From Candidatus Acidiferrales bacterium (lineage in GTDB: Bacteria > Acidobacteriota > Terriglobia > Acidiferrales > UBA7541): DNA of 8,274 bases. Under the pieces are notes generated by a model that was not told the origin of the DNA, made no database searches, and saw only the letters and a list, made by a program, of their open reading frames with translations. The translations under genes and the position numbers were made by a program. The DNA is taken from assembly GCA_955651735.1 (NCBI GenBank), contig CATPAM010000435.1, positions 1 to 8,274 on the forward strand. Reading direction: 5' to 3'. Below are positions 6,343-8,274 of this stretch, piece after piece; within the stretch, counting starts at the first letter, position 1, and each line of letters begins with the position of its first letter.

Positions 6343-6839
6343 GCTACACGCACGGCGCTCTTGTCGGGCGTGCGAGCGAGCAGTTCTGAGATGCTTAGGT
6401 GCGAAATTGGGTGCTGCACGTTCGGCGCGATTTCAGCTAACGGCTGCAGTACGAAGCGGCGGAGATGCATGCGCGGGTGCGGGACTTGTAGTTCTGGCGT
6501 GTCGATGACTTCGTTGCCGTAGAGCAAGATGTCCATATCGATCAGGCGTGGGCCTTTGGCGATTAGTTTCTCGCTGCCCATTTGTGCTTCGATTCCGCGC
6601 AGGGCGTGCAACAGGTCCGGCGCTGCTAATTCCGTTTCTGCTTCCACCGCGCAATTCAGAAACCAGGGTTGGTCCAAATAGTCGACCGGTTCGGTTTCGT
6701 ATGTCGAAGACAGTCGCACCGCGCGCACCCCCGCACAGCCTAATGCCGCGATTGCGTCCTGCAAATTCCTGGCGCGGTCGCCCACGTTCGAGCCAAGCGA
6801 TAGATATACCGTCTGCTTCACACGATCCGCCTCAGGCAC
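6330..6839 (-). CDS. folK: 2-amino-4-hydroxy-6-hydroxymethyldihydropteridine pyrophosphokinase (HPPK)
   Basis: HPPK transfers pyrophosphate from ATP to 6-hydroxymethyl-7,8-dihydropterin, giving the substrate of dihydropteroate synthase in cytoplasmic folate synthesis. The length (169 residues from the outer start) is normal for a single-domain HPPK. Motifs in order: VYLSLGSNVGDR (11-22), SSTYETEPV (44-52), QPWFLNCAVEAET (57-69), and the signature KGPRLIDMDILLYG (95-108) with the two Mg-binding aspartates D101 and D103, then PHPRMHLRRFVLQPLAEIAP (120-139). All hallmark residues are present, so it should be active. The outer start is GTG at 6839 with only a weak AGAAAG upstream; an in-frame GTG at 6821 has GAGG (6833-6830) 8 nt before it and gives MKQTVYLSLGSN, the more usual N-terminus. 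Either start lies within 25 bp of the racemase stop, so the two genes are probably one operon. The other folate genes are not in this window. Confidence 0.95.
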   Translation of the reverse strand: MPEADRVKQTVYLSLGSNVGDRARNLQDAIAALGCAGVRAVRLSSTYETEPVDYLDQPWFLNCAVEAETELAAPDLLHALRGIEAQMGSEKLIAKGPRLIDMDILLYGNEVIDTPELQVPHPRMHLRRFVLQPLAEIAPNVQHPISHLSISELLARTPDKSAVRVAAGL

Positions 6840-6846
6840 ACTTTCT

Positions 6847-8061
6847 TCACACGATTCGCCTTGGCAGCAGGGGATTCAGATGCATGGTCAGGTCGTAGAC
6901 CGAGGCCCCGCAGGCTTCGGAGACGTCTTCGGGGCGCGAGCCTTGCTGGGCGTCGAAAAAGGTTGCGTTATCGCCGATCTTTATGCGTTCTTCGTTGTCG
7001 ATTTCGATGATGCAGTGGCTGGCGGAGACGGAGGCGATGACGGGATAGAGTTGGCCATTGATGCGCACCTTGGCGCCTTTGGCAGCGACGCGCGGCCAGC
7101 CGTCGGCATGGCCGACGGGCAGCGTGGCGACCCAGACTTCATCCTTGGCGATGTAGGCGCGGTTGTAGCCGGCGCTGTCGCCCTTACGGAGCTTCTTCAC
7201 GTAGACCACGCGCGCCTTCAGGCTGAGCGCGGGGCGCAGATCCATTACACCGGTGTGGCGCAACTGGTTTTCGGAATAGACGCCGTAGATGGCCATGCCG
7301 GGACGCACCATGTCGAAGAAGGCGTCGGGATGCTGGAAGAGCGCGAAGCTCGAGGCCGCGTGCTTCTTGCCGAGGGCCATGCCTTCTTTTTCGAGCGCGG
7401 CGCACGTTTCCTGGAAGCGGCGGATTTGTTCCTTGTCGAGCTCGGCGTCTTCCGTGAAGGTCATCATGGTGCCGCGGATTTCGACGGATTTGCGGGACCC
7501 AAGGTCGCGGATGAGCGGAGCGGCTTGATAATAGGGGACGCCGACGCGTCCGATACCGGTGTCGATGCAGATGTGCAGGGGCACGGGCTGGTGAGTCTTG
7601 GCTGCGATCTTGTCCAGTGCAGGGCCGTGCGGCGTGTACACCATGGGCATGATGTTGCGCGCTGCGGCGTCGAAGAGATTGCGCTCGTCGAACGGGCCGA
7701 GCAGCAGGATGGGCTTGCGAATTCCGGCGTCGCGCAGGGTCATGGCTTCATGGAATTTCACGACGGCGAAGCCGGCGATTTCGTTTTGCGGTTCGAGGAG
7801 GCGCGCGATGTTGGCGACGCCAGCGCCGTAGCCGTTGTTCTTGATTACGGCGAGGATGGGGCGCGAGGCAACGCGACGCGAAATCTCCTGCACATTGTGG
7901 CGAAGATTTTCGCGATTGATTTCCACCCACGGATCGAAGGAAGAATCTTCCGGTGCGGAGGTTTCCGCAGCGCGTGCATCGCCGGCAAGAGCGGGTGCGG
8001 TTTCCCAAAGCGCTGGTAGCGCCAGCCCGGTCCGCAAGAACGAACGCCGCGATGTTTTCAT
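6847..8061 (-). CDS. alanine racemase family protein with Tat signal peptide
   Basis: A fold-type III PLP racemase of 404 residues that should interconvert L- and D-alanine or related amino acids. It begins with a Tat motif, SRRSFLRTG (4-12), a hydrophobic stretch and a likely cut near ALA-GD (25-27), so it is probably exported folded with PLP bound. The racemase domain starts near residue 45. AVIKNNGYGAG (71-81) holds the PLP lysine K74 and phosphate-binding Y78; DTGIGRVGV is at 168-176, and H234-AASSFALF, HPDAFFDMVRPGMAIYG (244-260), AGYNRAY (297-303) with likely catalytic Y299, and VGHADGWPR (316-324) follow. The C-terminus YDLTMHLNPLLPRRIV is family-typical. One change stands out: the usual SMDQ loop reads VSASHC (345-350), so the Met-Asp that contact substrate carboxylate in alanine racemases are Ala-Ser. 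Substrate range may therefore be wider or different, as in periplasmic broad-spectrum racemases (inference). The start ATG has a G-rich site, GAGGGGGGG (8074-8066). folK follows after 7 bp. I leave the symbol blank because cytoplasmic alr function is doubtful. Confidence 0.9.
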   Translation of the reverse strand: MKTSRRSFLRTGLALPALWETAPALAGDARAAETSAPEDSSFDPWVEINRENLRHNVQEISRRVASRPILAVIKNNGYGAGVANIARLLEPQNEIAGFAVVKFHEAMTLRDAGIRKPILLLGPFDERNLFDAAARNIMPMVYTPHGPALDKIAAKTHQPVPLHICIDTGIGRVGVPYYQAAPLIRDLGSRKSVEIRGTMMTFTEDAELDKEQIRRFQETCAALEKEGMALGKKHAASSFALFQHPDAFFDMVRPGMAIYGVYSENQLRHTGVMDLRPALSLKARVVYVKKLRKGDSAGYNRAYIAKDEVWVATLPVGHADGWPRVAAKGAKVRINGQLYPVIASVSASHCIIEIDNEERIKIGDNATFFDAQQGSRPEDVSEACGASVYDLTMHLNPLLPRRIV

Positions 8062-8223
8062 GTCGCCCCCCCTCGTCTACGGCTGAGTTCTTGATTAGCA
8101 TCATTTCACCGTCTTTGGTGACCTGTACAGGGTCTTCAAAACAGGCGCGGTTGGAGGCGGGGCTCGCAGCACTCAATTAGCGCGCGCACAGGCTGTGCCA
8201 CGAAGGCCAAATGGCTGTGCCAC
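8062..8223 (-). promoter_or_regulatory. upstream region of the racemase-folK unit with two palindromes
   Basis: This 162-bp region should hold the promoter for the minus-strand unit. CCTGTACAGG (8122-8131) is a perfect 10-bp palindrome. TCACC (8106-8110) and GGTGA (8117-8121) form an adjacent inverted repeat with a 6-nt gap. Either could be an operator. A minus-strand GCTAAT is a possible -10 element, but it has no matching -35. No specific regulator can be named. Confidence 0.3.
8191..8223. repeat. direct repeat GGCTGTGCCAC, two copies at 22-bp period
   Basis: GGCTGTGCCAC occurs at 8191-8201 and again at 8213-8223, separated by GAAGGCCAAAT. The second copy ends right at the TAA of the possible right-edge gene. 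Two exact 11-mers so close together are unlikely by chance. They may be part of a dispersed intergenic repeat or a tandem protein-binding site. Confidence 0.6.
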
Positions 8224-8274
8224 TTAGAAGAGGCGGGGTTGGCGGCGGGGGGCTTCGCGGTGGAAGTATTCGTA
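8224..8274 (-). CDS. possible C-terminus of a gene entering from the right edge (partial)
   Basis: On the minus strand the edge reads 16 codons, YEYFHREAPRRQPRLF, then TAA (8226-8224). Codon choice is GC-rich at third positions (mostly C), as expected for a gene here, and the basic tail is plausible. It would lie upstream of, and in the same direction as, the racemase, with 162 bp between them. I do not recognise the protein. Another minus-strand frame could also be open at this edge, so the call is tentative. Confidence 0.4.
   Translation of the reverse strand, partial: YEYFHREAPRRQPRLF

Noticed and set aside
6880..8019. 379-codon plus-strand open frame
   Set aside because: It lies exactly antisense to the racemase gene, whose protein has unmistakable motifs. 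The translation is Gly/Asp/Val-rich shadow sequence, typical of the complementary frame of a GC-rich gene.

Overview
The window is a stretch of bacterial chromosome, about 60% G+C by eye, with ordinary gene density. The gene content points to a soil-type Acidobacteriota (Terriglobia/Koribacter-like). This is inference: the C-terminal signature of the broken propeller gene (GIPSPEGRH followed by NVWMIDN) is the kind seen at the end of acidobacterial kinase/regulator-linked WD40-like proteins, and DUF3011, ARPP-1 and Tat-tagged racemase genes fit. No rRNA, tRNA, CRISPR array, transposase or phage gene was found.

Layout. 1-86: left edge with two short perfect hairpins and a possible C-terminus of an upstream gene. 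87-558: long stretch without a convincing gene. 559-1530 (+): secreted protein with three DUF3011 Cys4 repeats and an Asp/Arg-rich tail, followed by a good rho-independent terminator (1548-1584). 1733-2260 (+): membrane-anchored SRPBCC (START-like) protein. 2364-3728 (+): secreted protein joining a COG3650-like domain to a TolB/PD40-type beta-propeller. About 3800-4205 (-): frameshifted remnant of another propeller gene. 4357-4983 (+): degenerate response-regulator receiver domain with a charged tail. 5129-6280 (+): secreted ARPP-1 (DUF6569-type) protein. 6330-6839 (-): folK (HPPK). 6847-8061 (-): alanine-racemase-family protein with a Tat signal. 8224-8274 (-): possible last 16 codons of a further gene.

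How the genes relate. The plus-strand genes from 559 to 6280 are separated by 100-600 bp and look like independent units, several of them encoding exported proteins (DUF3011, COG3650-propeller, ARPP-1) or a membrane-anchored one (SRPBCC). The two minus-strand genes, racemase then folK, are 7 bp apart and are almost certainly cotranscribed, although one product should be periplasmic and the other works in cytoplasmic folate synthesis. The two gene sets converge at 6280/6330.

I do not see a clear new multigene system. The most unusual points are the Tat-exported racemase with a changed substrate loop, the receiver domain lacking its phospho-acceptor Asp, the COG3650-propeller fusion, the regular triple DUF3011 protein and the decaying propeller gene.
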